Source: RHKX01 sp963743875
GTDB taxonomy: Bacteria > Actinomycetota > Thermoleophilia > Solirubrobacterales > 70-9
NCBI GenBank assembly: GCA_963743875.1
Contig: CAVURM010000001.1
Coordinates: 992,001-1,056,000 of the forward strand
Direction: 5' to 3'
DNA: 64,000 nucleotides
The stretch's first letter is position 1; each line of letters starts with the position of its first letter. Below the pieces are notes generated by a model that did not search any database, had not been told where the DNA came from, and worked only from the letters and a program-made list of their open reading frames with translations. Below are positions 51,959 through 61,300 of this stretch, piece by piece. A program made the position numbers and the translations under genes.

Positions 51959-52597
51959 TTGCCGACCCGCGCCGTCATCTGTGATTTCGGCGGCGTGCTC
52001 ACCTCGCCGCTGCTCGGAGCCTTCGCCAGCTTCCAGGAGGACACCGGCGTGACGCTGGAGCAACTCGGGACGGCGATGGTCGCCGGCGCCGACCAACTCG
52101 ACGGAGCCAACCCGCTGTTCGAACTCGAATGCGGGCGGATCACCGAGGACCGTTTCCTCGAGATCCTCCGCGACGGGCTCCAGCCGATCATGGGCGAGCG
52201 CCCGCGATTGCACCGGTTCAAGGAGAAGTACTTCGACGGGCTTCATCCCAACGAGGAGATGATCGCGCTGATGGCCGAGCTCTCGGCGAGCGGCTACCGG
52301 ATGGCGATCCTGACCAACAACGTCCGCGAGTGGGAGCCGATCTGGCGGGCGAAGCTGCCGGTCGATGAGATCTTCGAGACCGTCGTCGACTCGGCATTCG
52401 TCGGCATGCGCAAACCCGATCCGGAGATCTACCGGATCACGGTCGAGAGGCTCGAGGGGATCGCCGCCGAGGAGTGCCTGTTCATCGACGACATGGGGGT
52501 CAACTGCGATGCCGCGCGGGCGCTCGGCATGCGGGCCGTGCACTTCCGCGAAACCGAGCAGGCGATCGCGGAAGTAAGGTCGGCGCTCGATGAGTGA
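51959..52597 (+). CDS. HAD-superfamily phosphatase (subfamily IA, variant 3)
   Basis: 212 residues. The motifs are complete: nucleophile region VICDFGGVLTS, motif II LTNNVREW, motif III KPDPEIY, and motif IV FIDDMGVNCDAA. A helical cap (about 16-90) is present. The same CDFGGVL form is seen in the N-terminal phosphatase of soluble epoxide hydrolases. TTG 51959 is taken as start because the frame upstream runs into the previous gene and CAGAAT lies eight bases before. The stop overlaps the next start by eight bases. Substrate unknown. Confidence 0.85.
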   Translation: MPTRAVICDFGGVLTSPLLGAFASFQEDTGVTLEQLGTAMVAGADQLDGANPLFELECGRITEDRFLEILRDGLQPIMGERPRLHRFKEKYFDGLHPNEEMIALMAELSASGYRMAILTNNVREWEPIWRAKLPVDEIFETVVDSAFVGMRKPDPEIYRITVERLEGIAAEECLFIDDMGVNCDAARALGMRAVHFRETEQAIAEVRSALDE

Positions 52598-53717
52598 GAT
52601 CTCCGTCACCGCCGTGTCCGGTCGCGCCGAGCTGCGCGAGTTCATCATGCTGCCGTTCCGGCTCTACGAAGGCGTCGACCAGTGGGTGCCGCCGCTGATC
52701 AGCGAGCGCAAGCGACATCTCGATCGCAAGCACAACCCGTTCTTCCAACACGCCGAGGCCGAGTACTTCCTCGCCCACCGTGACGGCAGGGTGGTCGGCC
52801 GGATCTCCGCCCAGGTCGACGAGCTCTTCAACGAGGTCCAGGACAACAACTGGGGGGAGTTCGGCTTCTTCGAGTGCGAGAACGACCCCGAGATCGCCCA
52901 GGCACTGATCGATACGGCTCTGGCGTGGCTTCGCGACCGCGACCGCGACCACGTAATCGGCCCACTCGACTTTTCGACCAACCACGAATGTGGTCTGCTC
53001 GTCCAGGGTTACGAGCTGCGGCCGCAGATTCTCGAGAACTGGCATCACCCCTACTACGCCCAGCTGATCGAGGGCTGCGGCCTGACGAAGGCGATGGACC
53101 TCTACAAGTGGAGTCTGCACGTCAAGGATCGGGATCAGGTCCTGCCGGTCGTCTTCGAGCTGGCCGAGAAGCTCGAACCCGAGCACGGGATCAAGATCAG
53201 GGGGATGCGCCGGAACGACCTGAACGGCGAGATCGCCCGCTTCATGGAGATCTACAACGCCGCCTGGGAGCGGAACTGGGGCTTCGTTCCGCTCACCGAT
53301 GCCGAGATCAAGGCCTACGCCAAGGAGCTGAAGCCGATCATGGACGAGAACTGGGCGATGGTCGCCGAGACCGAGGAAGGCGAGACCGTCGGCGTGGCGC
53401 TCACCCTCCCCGACTACAACCAGGTTCTGAAGAAGCTCAACGGTCGCCTCCTTCCCTTCGGCTGGATCACCGCTCTCCGCGAGCGCAAGAAGATCGACAC
53501 GGTGCGGGTGTTCGCCCTCGGGGTCAAACCCGAGTACCAGCACACCGGGGTCGCCGCCGGCCTCTACGCCCGCCATTACGACATGGCCGCCTCCACCCCC
53601 CAGCACGGCGGCGAAACGGGCTGGATCCTCGAGACCAACGTGCCGATGAACCGCGGCATGGAGGCCATGGGCGGCGAGATCGTCAAGACCTACCGGATCT
53701 ACGAGACCGACCTCTAG
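52590..53717 (+). CDS. GNAT-like acyltransferase family protein, 375 residues
   Basis: A two-lobed GNAT-fold protein of a widely conserved but uncharacterised family (MLPFRLYEGVDQWVPPLISERKRHLDRKHNPFF is its recognisable start, in pieces of under 20 residues: LPFRLYEGVDQWVPPL, then KHNPFFQHAEAEYFLA). The second half carries the CoA-binding V-x-A-L-G-V and QHTGVAAGLYARHYD. The nearest annotated relatives are N-acetyltransferases of the YghO type. It overlaps the HAD gene by eight bases, so the pair is coupled and may share a substrate. It ends at a bidirectional hairpin. Confidence 0.8.
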   Translation: MSEISVTAVSGRAELREFIMLPFRLYEGVDQWVPPLISERKRHLDRKHNPFFQHAEAEYFLAHRDGRVVGRISAQVDELFNEVQDNNWGEFGFFECENDPEIAQALIDTALAWLRDRDRDHVIGPLDFSTNHECGLLVQGYELRPQILENWHHPYYAQLIEGCGLTKAMDLYKWSLHVKDRDQVLPVVFELAEKLEPEHGIKIRGMRRNDLNGEIARFMEIYNAAWERNWGFVPLTDAEIKAYAKELKPIMDENWAMVAETEEGETVGVALTLPDYNQVLKKLNGRLLPFGWITALRERKKIDTVRVFALGVKPEYQHTGVAAGLYARHYDMAASTPQHGGETGWILETNVPMNRGMEAMGGEIVKTYRIYETDL

Positions 53718-53730
53718 CCCCGCCGAATCC

Positions 53731-53771
53731 ATTGACGAAAAATGCGAGCTCAGCTCACAAAATTCGTCAAT
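53731..53771. terminator. AT-rich bidirectional hairpin between convergent genes
   Basis: ATTGACGAA (53731-53739) and TTCGTCAAT (53763-53771) pair perfectly, with an inner GAGCT-c-AGCTC stem and A-rich joints. It lies between the stops of the GNAT gene (53717) and the secreted-protein gene (53781), so it can end both transcripts. Confidence 0.7.
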
Positions 53772-53780
53772 CGACGGGGA

Positions 53781-54446
53781 TCAGCCGCTGGTGGCAGTGC
53801 CCCAGAAGAGACAGCGATTGCCGTCCGGGTTGGGGCTCGGGAACAGAGAGGTCGAGCGCGCAGCCCACTGGACCGTGGTCACTCCCCCATCCTCGGTCAG
53901 CGAGTCGAGCGTACCGTTGAAACTGAAGTCCCCCGCCTCGGTCCCGTCGAGGATGTCGATTCCGCTGGCGGGCAGGGTTCCCTGGCCCTGGGTCTTGACA
54001 CCGTCGGCGAAGAAGAGCGACGAGCGGGTGGTCTGCTCGGGGGCTCCCGCCGCCGGCAGCACCCTGAGCTGGGGCGAGCCGGCGCTACAGCCGAACTGGA
54101 GATCCAGGGTGCCCACGGTCGCCACCGTCGCCAGTGCGCTCGGTGGAGTGACCCGGGCCGAGAACTTCGCCGGGGTGAGGCCGCCAACCGTTTCGGCCTC
54201 GGCGGCGCTCTCAGCCTCCGCGGCGCTCGGCACCGTTCCCAGGGTGCTCTCCTTGACAGCCTTTCCGGTGACCGAATCCTTGGCGAGCGCCTTGGCGGTC
54301 ACCGCACCCTTGGCCAGCTTCTTGGCGGTGATCGCCGAGTTCTTGATCCCGGAGCTGCCGATCTTGGAACCCGCGTAGGCGGCTCCCCCGAGCGCCACGA
54401 ACAGGGCGAGGGCGGCGAGGATCGAGGCGGGCGAGATGCGAGGCAT
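53781..54446 (-). CDS. Secreted protein with LFVALGGAAYA signal and Lys/Ala repeat
   Basis: 221 residues from ATG 54446 (MPRISPASILAALALF). The signal LFVALGGAAYA is a form I associate with a large Thermoleophilia secreted family. Downstream is a repeat-like stretch (SSGIKNSAITAKKLAKGAV, TAKALAKDSVTGKAVKE) of alternating small and Lys residues, then a Cys-containing beta domain (LDLQFGCSAGSPQLRV ... NRCLFWGTA; two Cys may pair). Function unknown; the family often occurs in many copies per genome, perhaps as surface proteins. It is convergent with the GNAT gene. Confidence 0.8.
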   Translation of the reverse strand: MPRISPASILAALALFVALGGAAYAGSKIGSSGIKNSAITAKKLAKGAVTAKALAKDSVTGKAVKESTLGTVPSAAEAESAAEAETVGGLTPAKFSARVTPPSALATVATVGTLDLQFGCSAGSPQLRVLPAAGAPEQTTRSSLFFADGVKTQGQGTLPASGIDILDGTEAGDFSFNGTLDSLTEDGGVTTVQWAARSTSLFPSPNPDGNRCLFWGTATSG

Positions 54447-54493
54447 TCGACTCACGCTTTGCACCCTATCCGGCGAGCACGGGAGCCGCCGGG

Positions 54494-54650
54494 TCGGGTG
54501 ACGCAGGAGGCGAAGCGACCTCCAGGGCCGTGAGCCGACGAGGATGACGACCAGGGCCCCGCGCCGCCAGTGGATCTGGCGAGCCTGAGAGGTGTCAGAT
54601 CGGGTGACGCAGGAGGCGAAGCGGCCTCCAGGGCCGTGAGCCGACGAGGA
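54494..54650. repeat. Family B core, two copies 106 bp apart
   Basis: 54494-54544 and 54600-54650 are 51-bp copies with a single mismatch. Each contains GGAGG-cgaagcg(a/g)-CCTCC and GGCCGTGAGCCGACGAGGA. A third, more diverged copy is at 30601-30645 between sufS and sufU. Confidence 0.9.
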
Positions 54651-54682
54651 GCCCGAGCTGGCGCCTCTCAGGCTGCCAGATC
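54573..54682. repeat. 18-bp-stem hairpin enclosing the second family B copy
   Basis: GATCTGGC (54573-54580) pairs GCCAGATC (54675-54682), and GCCTGAGAGG (54583-54592) pairs CCTCTCAGGC (54664-54673), with a small bulge between. The 51-bp core sits in the loop. The right arm touches the stop of the minus-strand gene 54681-55136, so it also sits at a transcript end. Confidence 0.85.
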
Positions 54683-55136
54683 AGTTGTCGGAGCCGGCGC
54701 GGTCCCAGAGATAGAGCTCCATCGCCTCGACGGCGAGCTCCTCCTGGCGCATCGGCGAGAGCCATTCGAGCACCGTCTCGAGCGCACGTTCCTCGGTGAG
54801 TCCGCGATCGACGGCCTCCTCGCCCCGGAAGCCGGCCGCGAGCTTCAGCGCCTCGCGGCGATGCTGGCCGAGGGAGCCGAAGGCGTTGATCAGGAAGTCG
54901 CGGTTGGGAATCGGGTGAGCGATATCCATCGAGGCGTGCCAGGCGGCGAGCATCGAGATATCGTGCTCATCGAGTTCCTGGATGGCCTTGGAGTAGTGGG
55001 CCTCGAGCTCATCGTCGGGAATCTCGTCGACCCAGGCCCTGACGGCCTCGCCCAGCAGCTGCCTGCGGGCCTCGCGACCGACCGAATCGGCAACCACGCG
55101 GATGGCATCGGCCGGATCGATGAAGCAGAGGGGCAC
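54681..55136 (-). CDS. Conserved hypothetical helical protein
   Basis: 151 residues from GTG 55136, with TATCTT six bases upstream. The protein is acidic and all-helical (DAIRVVADSVGREARRQLL, DDELEAHYSKAIQELDEHD, HRREALKLAAGFRGEEAVD, ETVLEWLSPMRQEELAVEA). No membrane segment or signal. I know of no family. It is divergent from the addB-like gene; the 120-bp gap holds both promoters. Confidence 0.65.
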   Translation of the reverse strand: MPLCFIDPADAIRVVADSVGREARRQLLGEAVRAWVDEIPDDELEAHYSKAIQELDEHDISMLAAWHASMDIAHPIPNRDFLINAFGSLGQHRREALKLAAGFRGEEAVDRGLTEERALETVLEWLSPMRQEELAVEAMELYLWDRAGSDN

Positions 55137-55257
55137 AGGGCGAAGATAGACCGCACCCCCGACGGTAAAACGATGCGGCCCGAAGTCAGCGATGTAGGCC
55201 GCTGAGCGACCTATGCTCAGACGGCATGCGCGGAGACTCGAAATCGGGAGGGCGGCG

Positions 55258-58200
55258 GTGAGCTTGGCGGTGATAGCCGGGCCTCCGGGCTCGGGGCGAC
55301 GCCCGGAAGTCCTCGAGGCCTTCCGGGCGTCGCTGGATCGGGATCCCGTCCTCGTCGCACCCACGACCGATGACGTCGACCGCCTCGAGCGCGAGCTCTG
55401 CTCCGGCCCCGGCGGGATTCTGGGTGGGACGGTGACGAGCTTCCCCGGCCTGTTCCGGGAGCTCGGCCGGGCGGCCGGGCTCGAGGCGGTCGACGGGCTG
55501 AGCGGAATGCAGCGAATCTGGCTGGCCCGCGCCGCCGCCGCTGAAGCTCCGCTGCGCAGGCTGGCGCGATCGGCGCGAGGCGGGGGATTCGCCCCGGCGC
55601 TCGAGGGCCTGCTCACTGATCTGCAGGCCGCCGGCCTCGACGCGAACGCCTTCGGCGCCGCGGTCGCCGCCGGGGCGGACGCGGGCGACTACGAGCGAGA
55701 GCTGGTCGCGCTGTTCGAGGGCTACGAGTCGCTGCGGGACCACGGCGGGTTCGCCGACAACCATCAGCTCGCTGCCCGGGCGACGGCCGCCCTGCGTCGG
55801 GACCCCCGAGCATGGAACTCACGCCCGGTGTTCCTCTATGGCTTCGACGACCTGACCCGCGAGCAGATCGAGTTGGTCGGCGCGCTCGCCGGTGCCTGCG
55901 CGGTGACCGTGACCGTGACCTTCGAGGACCGGCAGGCGTTGGCGGCCCGAGCGCAGCTGCTGGCGGTGCTCCGCGACGAGCTCGGCGCCACCGTCACCGA
56001 GCGCACCCGCGCCGGGGGCGAGGGCTCCGCGACGCTCGGCCACCTGGAGCGGAACCTGTTCGTCCCGGATTCGGTTGCGCAACCGCCCGACGGGTCGCTG
56101 CGACTGCTCGAGGGTGCCGGTGATCGCGGGGAATCCGAGCTGCTGGGACGGAAGATCGCCCGCCTGCTCGCCGAGGGCGTCGACCCCGACGAAATCGCGA
56201 TCGCCGTCCGCAGCCCGGATCGGCAGGCCCCTCTGATCGCCAGGACGCTGGGGCGCCTCGGCATCCCGCTGGCTCCCGAGGCCAGCATCCCGCTGGCGAT
56301 GACGGCGACCGGCTCGAGCCTGCTGGAGCTGCTCGCGATCGCCGGCGGGGACGGCACTGCGGCGACGGTCGTCTCCTTCCTGCGGCGCCCGGCTCGCGCC
56401 CGACCCGATCAGGTCGATTGGCTCGAGCGAACGGTCCTGCGGGGTCGGATGCAGGAGGCCGGCGACGCATTGACGGCCTGGGCCGGCGAGGGCGAGGGCC
56501 CCCGTCGGATCTGGACGCTGGACGCACTTCGGGAGGCGAGAGACGATCGGCATGCGATCGCCGAGACGCTGGCCCGGGTTGCCGCTGACGTATCCGAGCG
56601 GCCCCACGCCCGCTCCGGCCTGGTCCCCTCCGGAGGCCCCGCGGTGGAGCTCCGGGCTGCCACCGAGGTCGCCCGCGCCCTCACCGAGGTCGTGGGGCTC
56701 GGCGACCTGGCACCAACCCGGTACAGCGACATCTCCGAGCTTCTCGCCCACATCCGCGTGCCGCTCTGGCGCGGCCCGACGGAGGGCAGGGTGCGGATCC
56801 TCAGCCCCTACCGGCTGCGAGCCACGAGGGTCGCTCACCTGTTCGTCGCCGGACTCGCCGACGGCTCCTTCCCCGCCGCCGGCGGCGCCGATCCGCTGCT
56901 CTCCGACGAGCGGCGGCGGGCGCTGGGCCTTGCTTCCCGCAGCGACCCCGCCGCCGAGGAGCGTTACCTGTTCTATGCCTGCGTCTCGAAGCCCGAGCGC
57001 TGCCTGCACCTCTCATATCCGGCAAGCGACGAAGCCGGCGGTACGGCCCCCCGGAGCGCTTTCGTCGACGAGGTCCGCGACCTCCTCTCCCCTCCCCCGA
57101 CTCCCGACCCCGCCGACGACCCGCTCGAGGCGGATCTGATCGAGCGAGCCACCCTCGCCGACTTCGTCCCGATCCCCGAGGAGGCCAGCACCGCCCACGA
57201 TCTCGCCCGCGCTCTGGCGGCCCACGGCACTCGCGCGGAGGAGAGCGCCAGCGCCCTGACGCTCCCGGAGGGTGCGGCCGAACAGGCGCTCTCGAGCGTG
57301 GCAGCCGCACGCGAGCGCGTCGCGGCGGCGGCCGCGCCGGGCCCGATCAGCCACCCGGACATCCTCGCCTCCCTCGCCGCCCAGGACCTGTTCGGGGCAT
57401 CGACGCTCGAGGAATACCACCGCTGCTCCTATCGCTGGTTCGTCGGCCACGAATTGAAGCCCCTGCGGATCCAGCCCGACCCGGAGCCGCTCGAGACCGG
57501 CGGAATCGTCCATGAAACGCTTGAGCGGCTGTTCCGGGATCCGCCCGGCGACGGGGCCCGCCCGACCCCGGAGAACGTGAGCCGGTGGAGCGAGCTGGCC
57601 CGAGCTCTGGTGCGGGAAGTGGCCGCCGAGCGGGGCTGGGACCTTTCCGCTGCCCCCGCAACGATCTCGTTCGCCCGCCTCGACGCGGTCCTGAGTCGAT
57701 TCCTGCGTCGCGACGCGGAGACCGGCGGACCGATGCAGCCGAAGCCCGACCTGCTGGAGGTGCGCTTCGGAGATCGGCCCGGCGATGCTTACGGACCCGC
57801 CGATCTGGGCCGATTCAAGCTCCGCGGCGCAATCGACCGGATCGATGTCGCAGACGGTTTCGCTCTGATCCGCGACTACAAGCTGAGCGCGAGCGTCACA
57901 CCCGGGGCAGCGCTGGTGCGGGAGGGCAAGCTGCAGCTGCCGCTCTACATGCTCGCGGCCCGCGAACTCGGGCTGCAGCCGATCGGAGGCCTCTACAGCC
58001 CGCTTGCCGCGACCGACAAGGACCGGCCCCGAGGACTGCTGGACAAGGACCACAAGGGAACGCTGATTCCGGGCGAGACCACGGCCCACGTCGGCACGGA
58101 TTTCAAGGACCCCGACGACCTCGAGGCAATCGTCGGCGCGGCGCTGGAGGAAGCCGAGACCGTCGTCGCGGGCATCAGGGCGGGGATCGTTGACCGCAAC

Positions 58201-58305
58201 CCCAGGGACGGCTCCTGCCCCTCCTGGTGCGGGCTGGCGCCGATCTGCAGGATTGAGCGCGGGATTCCAATGATCGACGAGGACGAAGAGGAGGACGAGC
58301 TCTGA
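55258..58305 (+). CDS. AddB-like helicase-nuclease subunit with Fe-S nuclease domain
   Basis: A 1015-residue subunit of an AddAB-type recombination nuclease. The start AVIAGPPGSGRRPE is a P-loop in which the Walker A Lys is Arg, so ATP hydrolysis by this subunit is doubtful, consistent with AddB's structural role. A UvrD-like fold continues (RVAHLFVAGLADGSFP, EERYLFYACVSKPERCLHL). The C-terminal PD-(D/E)XK nuclease has GGIVHETLERLF, GAIDRIDV and LIRDYK, with Cys723, Cys987, Cys991 and Cys997 framing it as a [4Fe-4S] staple. GTG 55258 has GGGAGGGC upstream; the ATG at 55213 overlaps the -10 region. Stop and next start share TGATG. Confidence 0.88.
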   Translation: MSLAVIAGPPGSGRRPEVLEAFRASLDRDPVLVAPTTDDVDRLERELCSGPGGILGGTVTSFPGLFRELGRAAGLEAVDGLSGMQRIWLARAAAAEAPLRRLARSARGGGFAPALEGLLTDLQAAGLDANAFGAAVAAGADAGDYERELVALFEGYESLRDHGGFADNHQLAARATAALRRDPRAWNSRPVFLYGFDDLTREQIELVGALAGACAVTVTVTFEDRQALAARAQLLAVLRDELGATVTERTRAGGEGSATLGHLERNLFVPDSVAQPPDGSLRLLEGAGDRGESELLGRKIARLLAEGVDPDEIAIAVRSPDRQAPLIARTLGRLGIPLAPEASIPLAMTATGSSLLELLAIAGGDGTAATVVSFLRRPARARPDQVDWLERTVLRGRMQEAGDALTAWAGEGEGPRRIWTLDALREARDDRHAIAETLARVAADVSERPHARSGLVPSGGPAVELRAATEVARALTEVVGLGDLAPTRYSDISELLAHIRVPLWRGPTEGRVRILSPYRLRATRVAHLFVAGLADGSFPAAGGADPLLSDERRRALGLASRSDPAAEERYLFYACVSKPERCLHLSYPASDEAGGTAPRSAFVDEVRDLLSPPPTPDPADDPLEADLIERATLADFVPIPEEASTAHDLARALAAHGTRAEESASALTLPEGAAEQALSSVAAARERVAAAAAPGPISHPDILASLAAQDLFGASTLEEYHRCSYRWFVGHELKPLRIQPDPEPLETGGIVHETLERLFRDPPGDGARPTPENVSRWSELARALVREVAAERGWDLSAAPATISFARLDAVLSRFLRRDAETGGPMQPKPDLLEVRFGDRPGDAYGPADLGRFKLRGAIDRIDVADGFALIRDYKLSASVTPGAALVREGKLQLPLYMLAARELGLQPIGGLYSPLAATDKDRPRGLLDKDHKGTLIPGETTAHVGTDFKDPDDLEAIVGAALEEAETVVAGIRAGIVDRNPRDGSCPSWCGLAPICRIERGIPMIDEDEEEDEL

Positions 58306-61300
58306 TGGAGGAGCCCGAGCAGCTCAGCTTCGAGACCGCCACGGAGGTGGACGTCAACGCGGAGTCGGGCGCAGTCGAAGCCGAGCCGGATGGGGCGTCG
58401 CCACGGCAAGGGGAGGTGAAACCGGTGCCGCCTCCGACCGCCCAGCAGCAGACGGCGATCGACAACCGCGACCGCGACGTCTTCCTCGAGGCCGGCGCGG
58501 GGACCGGCAAGACCCGGGTGCTGGTCGAGCGCTATTGCGAGGCGATCGACGCCGACGGGGTCGAGCCGGAGCGGATCCTCGCCTTCACCTTCACCGAGAA
58601 GGCGGCGGCCGAGATGCGGCGTCGCGTCCGGGTCGAGCTCATGCGCAGGGCCGGCGTCGCCGCCGATCCCGACCGGCGCTCGCGGCTGCAGGAGGCCGCC
58701 AGGGCCGGCGAGTCGGCACCGATTACGACGATCCACGGCTTCTGCCGACGCCTGCTCGCCTCCCACCCTGTGGCAGCCGGGCTCGACCCCCGGTTCCGAG
58801 TCCTCGACGCGGACGAGGCGGCCCGGATCGCCAGGGCGTCGTTCGACGAATCGCTGGCGGAGCTCGCCGCCGACGACGACGCCGTCGCGCTGACCGCCGC
58901 CGGTTACCGCAACCGGCTCGGCTCGATCGTGCTGGCGGCCCATTCGGACCTTCGCAACCAGGGGATGCTCAGCCCCGAGCTGCCGGAACTCGAGGTCCAG
59001 GGCATCGACAACCGCGACGAGCCGCCGACGCCCGCCGAGATCGAGGAGATCACCCGCGGGTACGAGGCGCTGCGGCGGCTCCTCTCCGATTTCGGCGAGC
59101 GCTTCGATCGGCACAAGGCGGAGCGCTCCGCTGTCGATTTCGACGACCTCCAGTTGCTCGCGCTCGAGCTGATCCGCCACAACGAGTCGATCGCCGAGGC
59201 TCAGCGGACGCGCTTCGACCACCTGCTCGTCGATGAGTTCCAGGACACGAGCCCGATCCAGGTCGAGCTCGTGCGGGCATTGGCCGGTCCTGAGACCCGG
59301 ACCTTCACCGTCGGCGATGCCGCCCAGTCGATCTACGGCTTTCGCGGCGCCGATCTCGAGAGCTTCCGACGCGAGCGCGAGCGCCTCGCCCGGGGAGAGG
59401 GTCGCGCCGGCGGCCGGGGCCGCGAAACCGCGATGCTGGGCCTGACCGGTAGCTTCCGGTCCACTCCCGACGTGGTCGCGACGGTCAACGCCGTCGGCGA
59501 TGCGCTGCTCGACGACTATCACCCGCTCAGCGTCGGCAAGCCCGTCGGCGATCCACCCGCCGGTCCCGAGGGCCCGGCCGTCGAGTTGCTGCTCACCGAG
59601 ACGAAGGGTTGGGGAGACGAGGAGGCGGGGACGCTGATCGAGACGGTTGCCGCCGACACCGCCCAGAACCGGGTCGCTGAGGCACGCGGGCTCGCACGGC
59701 GCCTGCGCAGGCTGGCAGATCAGGGCGTCGATCCGAGCTCGATGGTGCTGCTTCTGCGCGCCTACACCCACGTCGACGCATACGCCGAGGCGCTGGAGCT
59801 GGCAGGCCTGGATCCCTACATCGTCGGTGGACGCGGTTACTGGTCCTCCCAGCAGGTCGCCGACGCGCTGGGGCTGCTCGCCTGCGTCGCCAACCCGCTC
59901 GATGATGAACCGCTCCTCGGCGCCCTCGCCTCACCGGCGTGCGGGGTCAGCCCCGACGCCCTTTGGATGCTCCGTCGCGTGGCCGGTAAACGCCATCTGT
60001 GGCCTGTGATCGAGTCGATCCTCGGCCCCTCCGAATCGGGTGCCGATCCGGAGGCGCCGAGTGACCCGGAGCGCGAGCAGCTCGAGGCGGAGCAGCGGCT
60101 CTGGCAGGAGCGCATCCCCGACGTCGACCGCGAACGCCTCCGCGACTTCCGCGCCACCCTGGTCGGCATTCGCGTCACCGCAGCGCTGTTGCCGCTCGAC
60201 GAGCTCGTCGAGCGTGTGCTCGAGGGCTTCGGCTACGACCTCGCGGCGTTGCTGATGGACGACGGGCTGCGGCGCACCGCAAACCTGCTGAAGCTCGTGC
60301 GGATCGCCGGTGAGTACGAGGCTCACGAAGGACGGGACCTGCGCGGCTTCCTCGACCAGGCAGCCTCGCGGGCCGCCCTCTCCGATCGCGAGGCCGAGGC
60401 CGCGATCGCCGCCGAGGACCACGCCGGGATCCGGGTGATGACCATTCATGCGGCCAAGGGACTGGAGTTCGACTGCGTGGCGGTCGCTGACCTCGGCCGC
60501 AAGCTCGCAAGCGGCACCCAGACCCCCTATCTCCGCCTCGCCTTCGAGGCGAGTGCCGACCCGGCGGCGGAGACCGAGGCCCCGGCGCCGCGAATCGGGC
60601 TTCGCCTCGCTCGTGCCGGAGCGAAGGTCATCGACCACGCCGGCTACAAGCAACTGAACCTCGACGCCTCCGACGCCGAGGCCGAGGAATCGGGGCGGCT
60701 CGTCTATGTCGCCGCAAGCCGGGCCCGTTCCCGACTCCTGCTCAGCGGCCTGTTCGACCCGGAGAAGGACATCCTCGAATCCGACAAGCCGGACCGACAG
60801 CTGTCGGTCCTCGGCTGCCTCCTGCCGTCGCTGGGCGTCGACGGCACCGATGGCCAGATCGTCGCGGCACCGGCCCCCGATGCCCTCGAGGGAATCGAAG
60901 CCTCGTCGTTCGGCCCGGCGCCGATCACGGTCCGGGTCACGGGAGCCGGAAGGGAGCAGGCCGAGCGGCTCGCCGCCGACGACCGGCGGCCGCGGCGAAC
61001 GGCGGCGCCACGGGGAGGGACGCCGCCGATGCTGGCGCTCGCCGAGCGCGCTACCGCGGCGGCCCGAAGCCTCTCCTACGCCGCGCTTGCCGACTACAGG
61101 CGGTGTGGCTACCGCTTCCTGGCCGAGCGCGTGCTGCAGATCGGGCGCGACGGCGAGGCGACCGTGCAGGCCGCCGACGGGCCTTCGGCGCCGCGACCGG
61201 GCGGGATGGGGTTCGGTCGCGCCGTTCACGAGTTGCTCGAGTGGTCGGCTCGGAACGGCTGGGATGCACCGCCGGGACCGCTGGTCGACGCAACGCTGAA

